In this document: positions 35,133-44,449 of the stretch, one piece after another
Layout of the letters: the number at the start of each line of letters is the position of its first letter
Numbering within the stretch: position 1 is the first letter of the stretch
From: Persicitalea sp038235275
Lineage (GTDB): Bacteria > Bacteroidota > Bacteroidia > Cytophagales > Spirosomataceae
Reading direction: 5' to 3'
Assembly (NCBI GenBank): GCA_038235275.1
Contig: JBBSUC010000009.1
Location: forward strand, 1 to 64,000
Length of the DNA stretch: 64,000 nt
Notes under the pieces: generated by a model
Databases searched by the model: none
What the model was told of the DNA's origin: nothing
The model's input: the letters and a program-made list of their open reading frames with translations, nothing else
Translations under genes and position numbers: made by a program

Positions 35133-37667
35133 ATGAAGATGCTCACTTATCCTGTCGGATCCCCCCCCAGGGCCTTACGAAAACTAAGGTTAGCGAGCCT
35201 GTTGCTGTGGCTGTGCTGCACGCTGTGCTCCGCCCAGCAAGAAAATCCCAGCCAGCAGGCCGACCGCCTGTTTTACGCCCAAAATTATCCAGGGGCCGCC
35301 AGTCGCTACGCCGAACTACTCAAGGACCGCTCGCTGGCGAGTGACGCGCGGAAGGACGCGCTCTATAACCTCGCCTACTCCTATAAGGAATTGGGGGAGT
35401 CGGCTAAGGCCGAGAGCAGTTTTCGGGAATTGCTGGAACTGGGCGAGCCGACCGGAAAGTATCAGAATGCTTACCTCTATTACGCTCAGGCTTTGGGCCA
35501 AAATGGTAAATTGGCGGAAGCGCAGGAAATGTACACCCGCTACGAGAGCGTCAAAGCTACGCTCGGCACGGAACCCAGTACTTACCGCCCCGGTGCAACG
35601 GGCAATGGCGATACCCAAGTGACCTACCGCGTGGAACGCCTGGGTATTAACACCGATAACGCGGAATTTAGCCCGGCTTATTTCCGGGAAGGCCTGGTGT
35701 ACGTAGCCGGCAAAGGCTCGAGCAGCGGCAGCACTTCACCCAACAAAGGCTATCTCGATTTATTCTATATTCCCAATCGCAACGACCTCACCGCCTCGGG
35801 TGTCATCGGGGCCGACGGCAAGCTGGTCGCAGTGAACAACGGGCGCGCGAACGCTGATGGCTCCGGCACCTACGCCAATCGCCGTCTGGGCCGCGACAGC
35901 TATACCCGCGCCACGGCTAATGACTCTCGCACGGCGGCTTCCTACGCCCCGTTGAGCTTTTCGTCGGGTTTGGGTTTGAACGAAGAGGAAAGGAAAACGA
36001 CGGCAACCGTTGCCCCGGAGGAATTCAGTAAAGACCTCAACACCAAGTACCACGAAGGCCCTCTGACGTTCTCCGCCGACGGTAGCCGGGTAATTTTTAC
36101 CCGCAACAATTACAACGAGGGCAAATCAAAGAAGAGCAGCGACAACGTTACCAAACTGAAACTCTACTCCGCCGACCTTCGCGATGGCGGCTGGGCCAAC
36201 GTGCAGGAATTGCCTTTCAACAGCGACGAGTATTCCTCGGGTCACCCGGCCTTGAGCCGCGACGGCAAGTCGCTCTACTTCGTGTCCGATCGCCCCGGCG
36301 GGCGCGGCGGCACCGACGTGTACGTGACCCGCTTCGACTATGGCACCTGGTCGCAGCCGCTCAACCTGGGACCACAAATCAATACCAAAGGCGACGAGAT
36401 GTTTCCTTTCGTGGACGAGAACGGCATTCTCTACTTCGCTTCCAGCGGCCAGCCCGGCGGCTTGGGCGGGCTGGATATTTACTACACTTCGCTCAATGAT
36501 GTGAGTAACCAGCAAGTTTTTCACCTCGATGCTCCGATCAACTCCAAAGCCGATGATTTTGGCCTGATTACCGATGCCAGCCGCTCGACGGGTTATTTCA
36601 GCAGTAACCGCCTCAAGGGCAACGACGATATTTTCCGCTTTTTCCGGGAAAGCTCGCTGCACGGTTGTCGGAATTTGTCCCTGAAAGTATTCGATGAAGG
36701 CACTTACGCGCCGCTCGATAATGTGACCGTGACCATTAAGGCGCGGGGTGAAGGGCGCGATGACGAAACGCTGACGACCGACGCGGAGGGTATGATCGAT
36801 ATCTGTCTGGAAGCCGAAAACGATTTTTTGTTCGAGCTGGCCAAGGACGGCTACCTCACCGGAACGCTGGGCTTTTCGACCAAAGGACTGACCGATGACA
36901 AATCCACGCGGTTGGGATCGTCGTTGATTAAGTTAGATATCGTTGAACGCGACCGCGCACCGGGCCGCATGACAACAAATTCCGACGACAACAACGATGA
37001 CAACAACGATTGGGAGAGCGACGATGTCATCTCGACTCCCACCCTGCGTGGCACTGTGACCGGAGAAGTTGGCAAAAGTCCCATTGAAGGAGTCAAAATT
37101 GTGCTAAAAAATGAGTGCAACGGTGAAGTTAAACAAACCGTGACCGGCCCAAGCGGACGCTTCCAATTCGAGATTACGGAGGGCTGCAATTATTCGCTGG
37201 TAGCTACGAAAACTTCCTACGGCACAAATACCAACGCCATTCGGAAAATCCCCGCCAAGTCGAAACCTAAACTCGTTTCGGCTAATATTGTCATGATCAA
37301 GGCGGGCGACCTGGTGACGCTGGATAATATTCACTATGACTCAGGTAAGTGGGAAGTGGGGCCGGACGCCGCCAAAGAACTCGATCGCCTCGTGGCTACC
37401 ATGCGCAAGTACCCTTCGCTGCAAATTGAAATCGGCTCCCATACCGATAGCCAGGGCGAGGCACAGTTCAATCAGTACCTATCGGAACGTCGGGCCAAAG
37501 CAGCGCTCAACTATCTGGCCTCGAAGGGAATATCCCGCCGCCGTCTTTCGGCCAAGGGATACGGCGAGTCGCAATTGCTGAACAAATGCAAAGATGGCGT
37601 ACTTTGCACCGAAGAAGAACACGAACGCAACCGCCGGACGGAACTGAAAGTCCTGTCCATTAACTAA
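35133..37667 (+). CDS. PorE-like OmpA-family protein (TPR, PD40 propeller, regulatory domains, OmpA_C)
   Basis: 844 residues. An N-terminal signal region (LLLWLCCTLCSAQ) is followed by TPR-like helices (about 38-135), a WD40-like PD40 propeller (about 190-510, with LSRDGKSLYFVSDRPGGRGG), two carboxypeptidase-regulatory-like domains (about 510-590 and 632-700) joined by an acidic Asp/Asn linker, and a C-terminal OmpA peptidoglycan-binding domain (about 735-844) with the HTDSQGEAQFNQ-LSERRA signature. This order matches PorE, a periplasmic peptidoglycan-bound subunit of the type IX secretion system; other proteins of similar build exist. Its coupling with a CHU_C substrate favours a T9SS or gliding role. 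ispE follows 1 bp after its stop. Confidence 0.82.
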   Translation: MKMLTYPVGSPPRALRKLRLASLLLWLCCTLCSAQQENPSQQADRLFYAQNYPGAASRYAELLKDRSLASDARKDALYNLAYSYKELGESAKAESSFRELLELGEPTGKYQNAYLYYAQALGQNGKLAEAQEMYTRYESVKATLGTEPSTYRPGATGNGDTQVTYRVERLGINTDNAEFSPAYFREGLVYVAGKGSSSGSTSPNKGYLDLFYIPNRNDLTASGVIGADGKLVAVNNGRANADGSGTYANRRLGRDSYTRATANDSRTAASYAPLSFSSGLGLNEEERKTTATVAPEEFSKDLNTKYHEGPLTFSADGSRVIFTRNNYNEGKSKKSSDNVTKLKLYSADLRDGGWANVQELPFNSDEYSSGHPALSRDGKSLYFVSDRPGGRGGTDVYVTRFDYGTWSQPLNLGPQINTKGDEMFPFVDENGILYFASSGQPGGLGGLDIYYTSLNDVSNQQVFHLDAPINSKADDFGLITDASRSTGYFSSNRLKGNDDIFRFFRESSLHGCRNLSLKVFDEGTYAPLDNVTVTIKARGEGRDDETLTTDAEGMIDICLEAENDFLFELAKDGYLTGTLGFSTKGLTDDKSTRLGSSLIKLDIVERDRAPGRMTTNSDDNNDDNNDWESDDVISTPTLRGTVTGEVGKSPIEGVKIVLKNECNGEVKQTVTGPSGRFQFEITEGCNYSLVATKTSYGTNTNAIRKIPAKSKPKLVSANIVMIKAGDLVTLDNIHYDSGKWEVGPDAAKELDRLVATMRKYPSLQIEIGSHTDSQGEAQFNQYLSERRAKAALNYLASKGISRRRLSAKGYGESQLLNKCKDGVLCTEEEHERNRRTELKVLSIN

Positions 37668-37668
37668 C

Positions 37669-38478
37669 TTGGTTACTTTCCCTAACGCTAAGATAAACAT
37701 AGGGCTGAACATCGTCGGGAAACGCCCCGACGGTTTTCACGACATCTCCTCCTGCTTTTATCCCGTGGGTTGGGCGGATGCGTTGGAAGTTCTAAGCGCC
37801 GACACGCTCTCTTTTGCTTCTTCGGGATTGACCATTCCGGGCGATGCCGATTCTAATTTATGCCTGAAAGCGTACCACCTTCTGTCCAGGGATTTTGCGC
37901 TGTCCCCCGTGAGTATTCATCTGTTGAAAGCCGTGCCGATTGGCGCGGGGCTGGGTGGCGGTTCGGCGGATGCGGCTTTTACGATCAAAGCGCTAAACCA
38001 GCTTCTCTCGCTCGATCTCTCCCCGGAAAAGCAGCAGGATTACGCCCGCTCACTGGGCAGCGATTGCGCTTTTTTTATTGAAAACAAACCCATGTACTGC
38101 TTCGGCAAAGGCGATGAGTTTGAAGAAATCCCTTTACGCCTGACCGGAAAATGGATCATGCTGGTTAATCCCGGCCTGCACATTTCCACCGCAGAGGCCT
38201 ACGCAGGGGTGGTACCGCAGACCCCCGTCGAGGAATTGCGTGCGCTTTTGCAGCGTCCCATCGGGCAATGGCGGGATTCTGTGACGAATGATTTTGAGAA
38301 AACAATATTCAGAAATTACTCCATTTTGCCCCAAACAAAGGAAAAGCTATACGGTCTTGGGGCGCAGTACGCCAGCATGAGCGGCTCGGGTTCCACCCTG
38401 TACGGAATATTCGACCAAGAGCCTGATCCGGCGAACAATTTCCAGAATTCGACCGTTTGGAAAGGAGAATTACACTAA
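37669..38478 (+). CDS. ispE: 4-diphosphocytidyl-2-C-methyl-D-erythritol kinase
   Basis: 269 residues. It phosphorylates CDP-methylerythritol in the MEP pathway of isoprenoid synthesis, in the cytoplasm. GHMP-kinase features are the N-terminal FPNAKINIGLNIVGKRPDGFH, the ATP-binding PIGAGLGGGSADAAF and the C-terminal SMSGSGSTLYG. The only start fitting the conserved N-terminus is TTG at 37669, one base after the stop of the PorE-like gene, so translation is probably coupled. Length is on the short side for IspE but usual for Bacteroidota. Confidence 0.94.
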   Translation: MVTFPNAKINIGLNIVGKRPDGFHDISSCFYPVGWADALEVLSADTLSFASSGLTIPGDADSNLCLKAYHLLSRDFALSPVSIHLLKAVPIGAGLGGGSADAAFTIKALNQLLSLDLSPEKQQDYARSLGSDCAFFIENKPMYCFGKGDEFEEIPLRLTGKWIMLVNPGLHISTAEAYAGVVPQTPVEELRALLQRPIGQWRDSVTNDFEKTIFRNYSILPQTKEKLYGLGAQYASMSGSGSTLYGIFDQEPDPANNFQNSTVWKGELH

Positions 38479-38487
38479 CGCAGACCA

Positions 38488-39105
38488 ATGCCCACCCGGC
38501 CTAAGACTTCATCCAAAGAAAATCGCTTCACTAAGCGCCGCGAACCGCTGCATTTCCTGCTGTGGCTGGGCATTGTGAGCAGCGTACTTATTTTTACCGT
38601 TATTCTGGGAATTTACATTGTCCGTAAAGTGGGCCCGAGCTGGCAAAATACGCCGCTGCCCGGCGTGTTTTGGCTGAGTACGGTAGTTATTCTTTTGAGC
38701 AGTATCAGCTTGCACGAGGCGAAGGATGCTTTTTACAAAGAACGCTTCGCACTTTATCGAACCTGTCTGACAATCACCCTTTTTCTGGGCATGGCCTTCG
38801 TAGGGATGCAGGGCTACGGCTGGTTGCAGATGACGGAGCAGGGCATCATCATGCAGGATAATCCATCGGCGGGCTTTGTGTACGTACTTACGGGCCTGCA
38901 CGTGGTGCATATCCTGGGCGGACTGATTTTTATGGGAGTATTGTTTCGCGAAGCCACCAAAAATCGTTCCTATGTGGATTCCTTCGTGTACAGCGTCAAT
39001 CCGCCCAACCAGCTAAAAATACGGCTGATGACTACCTATTGGCACTTCGTGGATGCACTTTGGCTCTATCTCTTCTTGTTTTTGCTCTATCATCATTCCA
39101 ACTGA
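38488..39105 (+). CDS. Heme-copper oxidase subunit III-like protein
   Basis: 205 residues with about five transmembrane helices. The CtaE/CyoC signatures are the C-terminal TYWHFVDALWLYLFLFL and the HVVHILGG helix, with EAKDAF in the middle loop. It is a subunit of a terminal oxidase in the inner membrane. The other oxidase subunits (I, II) are not in the window, so it is either a detached subunit or part of a scattered set. The gene starts 10 bp after ispE. The length matches the five-helix type of subunit III. Confidence 0.88.
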   Translation: MPTRPKTSSKENRFTKRREPLHFLLWLGIVSSVLIFTVILGIYIVRKVGPSWQNTPLPGVFWLSTVVILLSSISLHEAKDAFYKERFALYRTCLTITLFLGMAFVGMQGYGWLQMTEQGIIMQDNPSAGFVYVLTGLHVVHILGGLIFMGVLFREATKNRSYVDSFVYSVNPPNQLKIRLMTTYWHFVDALWLYLFLFLLYHHSN

Positions 39106-39131
39106 GAAGCTGGAAGGTCAGCCCCGCGCTT

Positions 39132-39632
39132 TTAATACATGTGTTTCAACTGCGAGCGGTAAAGAAAGGCGAAAATAACGCTGAAAAAAGCCCCGCCGAA
39201 AGCCGTCATGCCGCCCAGCCAACCGCCAATCAGCACGATTGGGCCGAGGATAGCTACCGCGATGCCCGCTAAATAGAGATAGAATCCCCTCTTTTGTAAT
39301 CCCCACATCAGGTACGCGCCAAACAACGTGAGCGACTCATAGACCAGCATGATAATGGCACTGAGCTGCATGGTTTCAGTAGTGAGCTGGTCATAGATCG
39401 AATCAAAAAACGGCTCCAGCATTTTGGCGCTTTCCTGGTTGTTTTGCGTTTCCATGCCTTCCTGGAATGTCTCGAAATACTGGCGGGTTCGATCCGCCGT
39501 TACGCCCGGACTCCACAGGCTGTCGGCCTGGGTCCAAAGTCCCGAGATGGCACTCAGGAAAGTCAGCATACAGATGAAAGTCAGGAATCGTGGTCTTTCG
39601 ACCGGGGTAATGTTGTCAGGCATAAAAATCAT
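39132..39632 (-). CDS. Small polytopic membrane protein of unknown function
   Basis: 166 residues with four predicted transmembrane segments: about 16-34 (LTFICMLTFLSAISGLW), about 88-110, 115-135 and 138-158. An extended polar loop at about 38-85 (TADRTRQYFETFQEGMETQ) would face one side. No family is recognised. The start codon (39632) is ATG; a second ATG three codons later is possible. It converges with the oxidase subunit gene and lies downstream of the acyltransferase-like membrane gene on the same strand. Confidence 0.7.
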   Translation of the reverse strand: MIFMPDNITPVERPRFLTFICMLTFLSAISGLWTQADSLWSPGVTADRTRQYFETFQEGMETQNNQESAKMLEPFFDSIYDQLTTETMQLSAIIMLVYESLTLFGAYLMWGLQKRGFYLYLAGIAVAILGPIVLIGGWLGGMTAFGGAFFSVIFAFLYRSQLKHMY

Positions 39633-39701
39633 GGTGGGTTATCGGGCCGCAAAAGTTGCCCATTTCGTTGAAAATAGCAAGTGTTACCACGGGCCGGGTT
39701 T

Positions 39702-40991
39702 TCAAACTTTGAAGATTATCTTCCGGCGATAAAAAATGTACAGAATCACGAACCAGATCAGCAAATAAATCAACGCTCCCGCCAGCGAAGCGGCTTTGGG
39801 ATCGGAAAAATGCGGGGCAATCTGGAAGGTATAAAGATAATTTTGCAAGCCAATAGGGTCGGCCGACGATCCGGCGGTCGTCGAATCTAAGGGGTTAGGT
39901 ACTTTTATGGCGCCCAAAGCTCGGGGAATGATACCAGAGAAGAAAAAAACCACCATCGGATTGACCCCGAAAACCAGAAATGGCGTGATCCCGCCCTTGA
40001 TTTCCTTGTAGTCGATGAGGTAGTAGAGCAGCGCGAGCAACACCAAGCCGATACCCGCTGCGCAAAGTACGTACGAACTCGTCCAGAGGGCTTTATTGAT
40101 GGGGAAGGCGATATTCCAAAGCAAGCCGGTCACGATTCCCGCTACACCGCCGACCAGGAGGTAGCCGAATTTCTTTTTCATGGAAAAAGGATTTGCCGTC
40201 AGCAGCGCCCCGGTCAGTAACCCGGCGATGCCCGTGCCAATGGCGGGCAGCGTACTGAGAATTCCCTCCGGGTCCCAGGTTTTGGAAGTAACCCAGAGGT
40301 GGTCGGGAATCACGAGGTAGTCCAGCCAGGCGGCCAGATTCGTGCCTTTCTCGACGTTAGCCGCCCCTACGCCCGGCACCGGAATGAGCGTCATAATCGC
40401 CCAGTAAGCCAGCAGAATCACGACGCCGACCACCGCCTGGGTAGAAACGGAAGTGGTCAGATACAACACCGAAACCACCAGATAAACCACCGCAATGCGC
40501 TGCAACACGCCGGGAAGGCGGACATTATGGTAGTCGGCAAAGCCGCCGAATGCCAGGACAAACAGCAGGACGAAAATCCCCAACGCTACATAAAGCTGTC
40601 GCTGCCGGTCGTACTTGCCAAACAAAGCCATCACGACCAAAGTCGTAATCAGCAGCCTGACAAGGAGTAGGGGCAAATCTTCCAGCCCGAAAAGATGAAT
40701 TTTAGAAAAGAAATTCAGAAAAAGCCCCAGCGAGAAAATTCGCAGGAAGCGCGTCAGGATTTTCTCCCAAACCGCGCGATCGAGTACTTTGTGGGGCGTG
40801 GCCAGCACCGTAGTGATGCCGACAATGAACAGGAAGGTAGGAAAAACCAAATCGGTGGGTGTGAAGCCGTGCCACTCCGCGTGCAGGAAGGGCGCGTAAA
40901 CGTTGCCCCAATCGCCGGGGTTGTTGACGATCGTCATGAGCATGATCGTCAGGCCGCGCAGGACATCGAGGGAGAGGAGTCGGTTCTTCAT
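39702..40991 (-). CDS. Acyltransferase-like integral membrane protein (DUF5009/HGSNAT type)
   Basis: 429 residues with about eleven transmembrane helices. The N-terminal LLSLDVLRGLTIMLMTIVNN and the FLFIVGIT motif match the heparan-alpha-glucosaminide N-acetyltransferase/NagX group, also labelled DUF5009. Such proteins move acetyl groups from cytoplasmic acetyl-CoA to extracytoplasmic sugars. The sugar acceptor is not known here. Its start codon overlaps the stop of queA (TCAT on the plus strand, 40988-40991), so the two genes are translationally linked, without obvious shared function. Confidence 0.85.
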   Translation of the reverse strand: MKNRLLSLDVLRGLTIMLMTIVNNPGDWGNVYAPFLHAEWHGFTPTDLVFPTFLFIVGITTVLATPHKVLDRAVWEKILTRFLRIFSLGLFLNFFSKIHLFGLEDLPLLLVRLLITTLVVMALFGKYDRQRQLYVALGIFVLLFVLAFGGFADYHNVRLPGVLQRIAVVYLVVSVLYLTTSVSTQAVVGVVILLAYWAIMTLIPVPGVGAANVEKGTNLAAWLDYLVIPDHLWVTSKTWDPEGILSTLPAIGTGIAGLLTGALLTANPFSMKKKFGYLLVGGVAGIVTGLLWNIAFPINKALWTSSYVLCAAGIGLVLLALLYYLIDYKEIKGGITPFLVFGVNPMVVFFFSGIIPRALGAIKVPNPLDSTTAGSSADPIGLQNYLYTFQIAPHFSDPKAASLAGALIYLLIWFVILYIFYRRKIIFKV

Positions 40992-42211
40992 GGGGATTCG
41001 GTTTTACTCCCCCAAAGCAAGGAAGAATCTCCGTAACTCAAAAAGCGGTAATCGCTGGCCAAAGCCTCGTCATAAATCTTTTTCCAATCTTCCCCCACAA
41101 AAGCTGCCACCAGCAAAATGAGCGTCGAGCCGGGTTGGTGATAATTGGTAATCAGTCCCCGGCACAGCCGAAAGTGGTAGCCGGGAAAGATGAAAATCTC
41201 CGTTTGTCCGGTGATTTCGGCTAAGTTTTTTTTATTCAAAAAATCAAGAACGGCGACGAGCGATTCAGAACCTGTCGGAAGTTCGGCATCCTCAAACTGG
41301 TAAGGATACAGCTTTTCAATCCAGAATTCGCTCGTCTCCTGTCGTAGAAGCTTCACCCCAAACCAGTACAGACTTTCCAACGAACGCATAGAAGTGGTTC
41401 CGACGGGAACGATATGCTCCACCCGTTGTAGTAGCTTCTGGATTAACTCACGCGTATAAACGACCTGCTCCGAGTGCATGTGGTGTTCCTGCACGTTCTC
41501 GACTTTGATCGGCTGAAACGTCCCAGCGCCCACGTGCAAGGTCAGGAAGGTTTTCTCGATTCCTTTTTGGGCAAGACTTTCCAGCACGGTATCTGTAAAA
41601 TGCAGTCCGGCGGTGGGAGCGGCCACGGCGCCTTCCTGCCTCGCGTACACGGTCTGATAGGTGTGCGTGTCTTGCGCCTCGGTGTCGCGGTTGAGGTAAG
41701 GGGGGAGCGGAATTTCGCCCAGTGCCTTCACGATGTCGAGAAAAGGCGCGTCGTTGTGCCAGGTTAGTTGCACTAGATTTTGCTCGTAATCCGCGTAGCG
41801 GGCTTCCAGCGTGATGGTTTCGCCATCGACCAATAAAGCACTGACTAAGGTTTCATCCGGTTTCCAGCGTTTTTTATTGCCGATCATGCAGAACCAAATA
41901 CTTTGGCGCGTGACCAGCATGGCGTCGTTGATGATTCGGGTGGGAGACTCGGGGCTTAACAGCAGGAGTTGGATGGTTGCGCCCGTGGGCTTTTGAAAAT
42001 ACACCCGCGCCGGGATGACTTTGGTATCGTTGAATACCAACAAACTTTCGGCGGGAAGTTGCTCGGCAAGTTGGTGGAAGTGGCGGTGGATTATTTCCCC
42101 TTCTTCGTAAATCAGGAGTTTGGAAGCGTCGCGCGGGGAGACGGGATAGCGGGCGATGCGCTCGTCGGGTAGGGGGTAGGTGTAGTCACTGAGGTGGAGG
42201 GGGTTGTTCAT
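40988..42211 (-). CDS. queA: tRNA preQ1(34) S-adenosylmethionine ribosyltransferase-isomerase
   Basis: 407 residues from ATG 42211. It transfers and isomerises the ribosyl part of SAM onto preQ1 at tRNA position 34, forming epoxyqueuosine, in the cytoplasm. The family signature is clear: the N-terminal LPDERIARYP, VFNDTKVIPARV, the middle GAVAAPTAGLHFT, LHVGAGTFQPI, and TNYHQPGSTLILLVAAF near the C-terminus. An upstream in-frame ATG at 42235 adds eight residues that are not conserved, so I choose 42211. The downstream acyltransferase-like gene overlaps its stop by 4 bp. Confidence 0.95.
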   Translation of the reverse strand: MNNPLHLSDYTYPLPDERIARYPVSPRDASKLLIYEEGEIIHRHFHQLAEQLPAESLLVFNDTKVIPARVYFQKPTGATIQLLLLSPESPTRIINDAMLVTRQSIWFCMIGNKKRWKPDETLVSALLVDGETITLEARYADYEQNLVQLTWHNDAPFLDIVKALGEIPLPPYLNRDTEAQDTHTYQTVYARQEGAVAAPTAGLHFTDTVLESLAQKGIEKTFLTLHVGAGTFQPIKVENVQEHHMHSEQVVYTRELIQKLLQRVEHIVPVGTTSMRSLESLYWFGVKLLRQETSEFWIEKLYPYQFEDAELPTGSESLVAVLDFLNKKNLAEITGQTEIFIFPGYHFRLCRGLITNYHQPGSTLILLVAAFVGEDWKKIYDEALASDYRFLSYGDSSLLWGSKTESP

Positions 42212-42238
42212 GGAAAATCGGTAGGTTAACCTCACCCT

Positions 42239-42277
42239 GCCCTCTCCGTGGCGACGGCCCGGCTGTCAGGAGAGGGC
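42239..42277. repeat. Palindromic intergenic element, 9-bp stem
   Basis: GCCCTCTCC (42239-42247) pairs perfectly with GGAGAGGGC (42269-42277) across a 21-nt loop. It lies between the DUF1648-like gene and queA. A similar CCTCTC/GGGGAGG texture occurs near 3445-3470 before gntR. No T-tract follows. Confidence 0.5.
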
Positions 42278-42288
42278 TCTACAAGTAC

Positions 42289-42807
42289 TTAATCCAGCGA
42301 GATTTCCGGCACGGGTGGGCGCATGAGCCGGATGGGCAGGGCGATGAAAATTACGATCAGCGTTCCGAAACCCAGGTAGAAAAGCCAGGCAAAAGAGAAA
42401 ACGTCCTGTCTGAATTGATTGCTGTTCAAAGTGCCCAGCGCGAACAAACTCAGCGCGACGATGGTATTGATGGCGGCGACCAGGCAAAATAGCCAATTGG
42501 TCAGATGCTCGTCCAACTCCTCGCGGTGGTCGGTCCAGGCCCGGCGGTTGGGCAGGGGCAGCAGATTGAGTGGGACTTTGCCGACTTGCTTGGCGATGGC
42601 GCGGATAACGACATTATTAAAAATAATCAAACCCATCACGATGTAGAATATCGTCGATTTTTCCAGGTAATTTTCGGCCAGGCCCGTGGGCGCAAAGTTC
42701 ACCGCCACCAGATCCGGCAAGAGAGAATACGTCCATCCCAGCGCCCCAACGACCAAAAGGATCGAGAACCAACGCCAGATTTTTATGCTAAATGTGGAAA
42801 CCTTCAA
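42289..42807 (-). CDS. DUF1648-like small membrane protein
   Basis: 172 residues with four transmembrane segments (about 13-31, 48-66, 105-125, 138-158). The first loop LPDLVAVNFAPTGLAENYLEKS resembles the DUF1648 motif (LP..V-hydrophobic-F...G...), which is often found in SdpI-like membrane proteins. Function unknown. It lies about 80 bp upstream of queA on the same strand and is divergent from the adenosyltransferase gene. ATG at 42807 gives the full first helix. Confidence 0.65.
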   Translation of the reverse strand: MKVSTFSIKIWRWFSILLVVGALGWTYSLLPDLVAVNFAPTGLAENYLEKSTIFYIVMGLIIFNNVVIRAIAKQVGKVPLNLLPLPNRRAWTDHREELDEHLTNWLFCLVAAINTIVALSLFALGTLNSNQFRQDVFSFAWLFYLGFGTLIVIFIALPIRLMRPPVPEISLD

Positions 42808-42900
42808 GGGAGTGGAGAGATGGAAATGGACAGTTTTTTCGATTTCAATTATTTTGCAAAATTAAGGTCGCAAGCCTCTAAAACCTAATTTCTACAAACC

Positions 42901-43449
42901 ATGAAAATATACACCAAAACGGGCGACAGCGGCACGACTGGTCTTATTGGCGGCACGCGCCTGAGTAAGGCCCACATCCGCATCGACGCCTACGGCACTG
43001 TGGATGAATTGAACGCTTACATCGGCTTGCTGCGCGACCAACCCGTAAACACAGAAAGGCGCGATTTGTTGAAGGAAATTCAGGATCGCCTTTTCACCGT
43101 CGGCTCGCACCTGGCCAACGAACCCGACCAAACCCGCAAAAAACTCCCCGACCTCCACGAAGCCGATATTACCCTTTTGGAAAGAGAGATGGACGCGATG
43201 GATGCAAAACTGCCCACGCTGCGTGCCTTTGTGCTGCCGGGTGGCCACGAGTCCGTTTCCTTCGGCCACGTGGCGCGCACCGTCTGCCGCCGCGCCGAGC
43301 GGGCAGTCGTTCTGCTGAACGACCACGAAGCCGTAGAGGAGATCGTGATTCGCTACCTCAATCGGCTGTCGGATTATTTGTTCATGCTCTGCCGGATGAT
43401 GACGCAGGAATTGGGAGCGGAGGAAGTAGCGTGGAAAGCGCGGATATGA
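42901..43449 (+). CDS. PduO-type cob(I)alamin adenosyltransferase
   Basis: 182 residues. It transfers adenosyl from ATP to cob(I)alamin, making coenzyme B12. The N-terminal ATP-binding KIYTKTGDSGTTGLIGG, the central DELNAYIGLLRD and the C-terminal RRAERAVVLL and LNRLSDYLFMLCRM are family signatures, and length is full. It acts in the cytoplasm. The gene stands alone, converging with GH43 four bases away. Its B12-dependent client enzymes are not in the window. Confidence 0.93.
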   Translation: MKIYTKTGDSGTTGLIGGTRLSKAHIRIDAYGTVDELNAYIGLLRDQPVNTERRDLLKEIQDRLFTVGSHLANEPDQTRKKLPDLHEADITLLEREMDAMDAKLPTLRAFVLPGGHESVSFGHVARTVCRRAERAVVLLNDHEAVEEIVIRYLNRLSDYLFMLCRMMTQELGAEEVAWKARI

Positions 43450-43453
43450 TCCC

Positions 43454-44449
43454 CTATTTCCCCGGTATCGCAAGTTTCTCCGTCGTGGCTACTGGTACAC
43501 CAAAGTCCGGGGTGCCGTCGGAATGCCAGCCGAAGGGCTGCATCCGGGGATTGCGAGCTTTGCACGTTTTGTTGGCCACCGATTTGGCGTGATACACCAG
43601 CCAGCTCTGGCCGCTTTCTGATATGAAAAAGCCATTATGGCCGGGGCCGTACACGCCATTAGCCACCGATTTCTCGAACACCGGCTTGGGCTGCTTGGTC
43701 CAGGCGGCGGAATTCATCGGGTTGGCGTTGGCCGGGGCGGTGAGCAGGCCCAGGCAGTAGTCGTCGTCCCAGCAGGCCGAGGCGGAATACACGATGCAGA
43801 GCGGCCCGTCCGCGTCGCGTTGCAAGAACTCCGGCCCTTCGCAGATTTCGCGGCCGTCGTACTTTTCCCAGTCGTGCGTAGGGCGGGCGATGGTCACCTC
43901 CGGCCCGGTCAGCGTCACGGGGTCTTTCATCCGGACGATGTTCAGCACGCTCTGCGGACCGTCGTAGGCCGAATAGAGAAAATACCGCTGCCCGTTGTGA
44001 GTCATAATTGAGCCATCTAGCCCCGTGAATTTGGTATTCATTTTTCCTTTATCCATCCATTTTCCCTGCGTTGGGTCGGCGGAGGCATTTTCCAGTACGA
44101 ACACGTAGCGATTGTGGTCGCCGGGGTCAGCCTGATCGGTGGCGGTGTAGTAGAGGTACCAGCGGCCATCCAGCCAATGCAGTTCGGGGGCCCAAATGTC
44201 CTTGGAATTGGGGCCCGTGGCCGGAGGCGTCCACACGGTTATGGGCATGATCTGGTCGAGTTCGGCGAGATTTTTGGTTTTGTAAAGCAGCAGTTTGTTG
44301 CCCGCCGTATTGGTGTAGTAGTAGTTGCCGTCTTTGGTCGTCACCCAGGGGTCGGCTCCGTCGGGCAGCAGCGGGTTGGTGAAGGTCTGGGCGTGGACAG
44401 CGCTGAAAATTAGTAGTAGGGCCAGTAACAAGCTGTGGCGCTTTTTCAT
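43454..44449 (-). CDS. GH43-family glycoside hydrolase
   Basis: 331 residues with a signal peptide (ends VHAQ at about 21). Five-bladed propeller of GH43: the N-terminal GADPWV supplies the general-base aspartate, FTGLDGSIM the pKa-modulating aspartate, and REICEGPEFLQ the acid glutamate. GH43 enzymes remove arabinose, xylose or galactose from plant polymers; the exact activity is not decided by sequence. No binding module follows. Export indicates action outside the inner membrane. It is the third secreted carbohydrate-active enzyme in the window besides GH16 and the CE15-like esterase. Confidence 0.9.
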   Translation of the reverse strand: MKKRHSLLLALLLIFSAVHAQTFTNPLLPDGADPWVTTKDGNYYYTNTAGNKLLLYKTKNLAELDQIMPITVWTPPATGPNSKDIWAPELHWLDGRWYLYYTATDQADPGDHNRYVFVLENASADPTQGKWMDKGKMNTKFTGLDGSIMTHNGQRYFLYSAYDGPQSVLNIVRMKDPVTLTGPEVTIARPTHDWEKYDGREICEGPEFLQRDADGPLCIVYSASACWDDDYCLGLLTAPANANPMNSAAWTKQPKPVFEKSVANGVYGPGHNGFFISESGQSWLVYHAKSVANKTCKARNPRMQPFGWHSDGTPDFGVPVATTEKLAIPGK

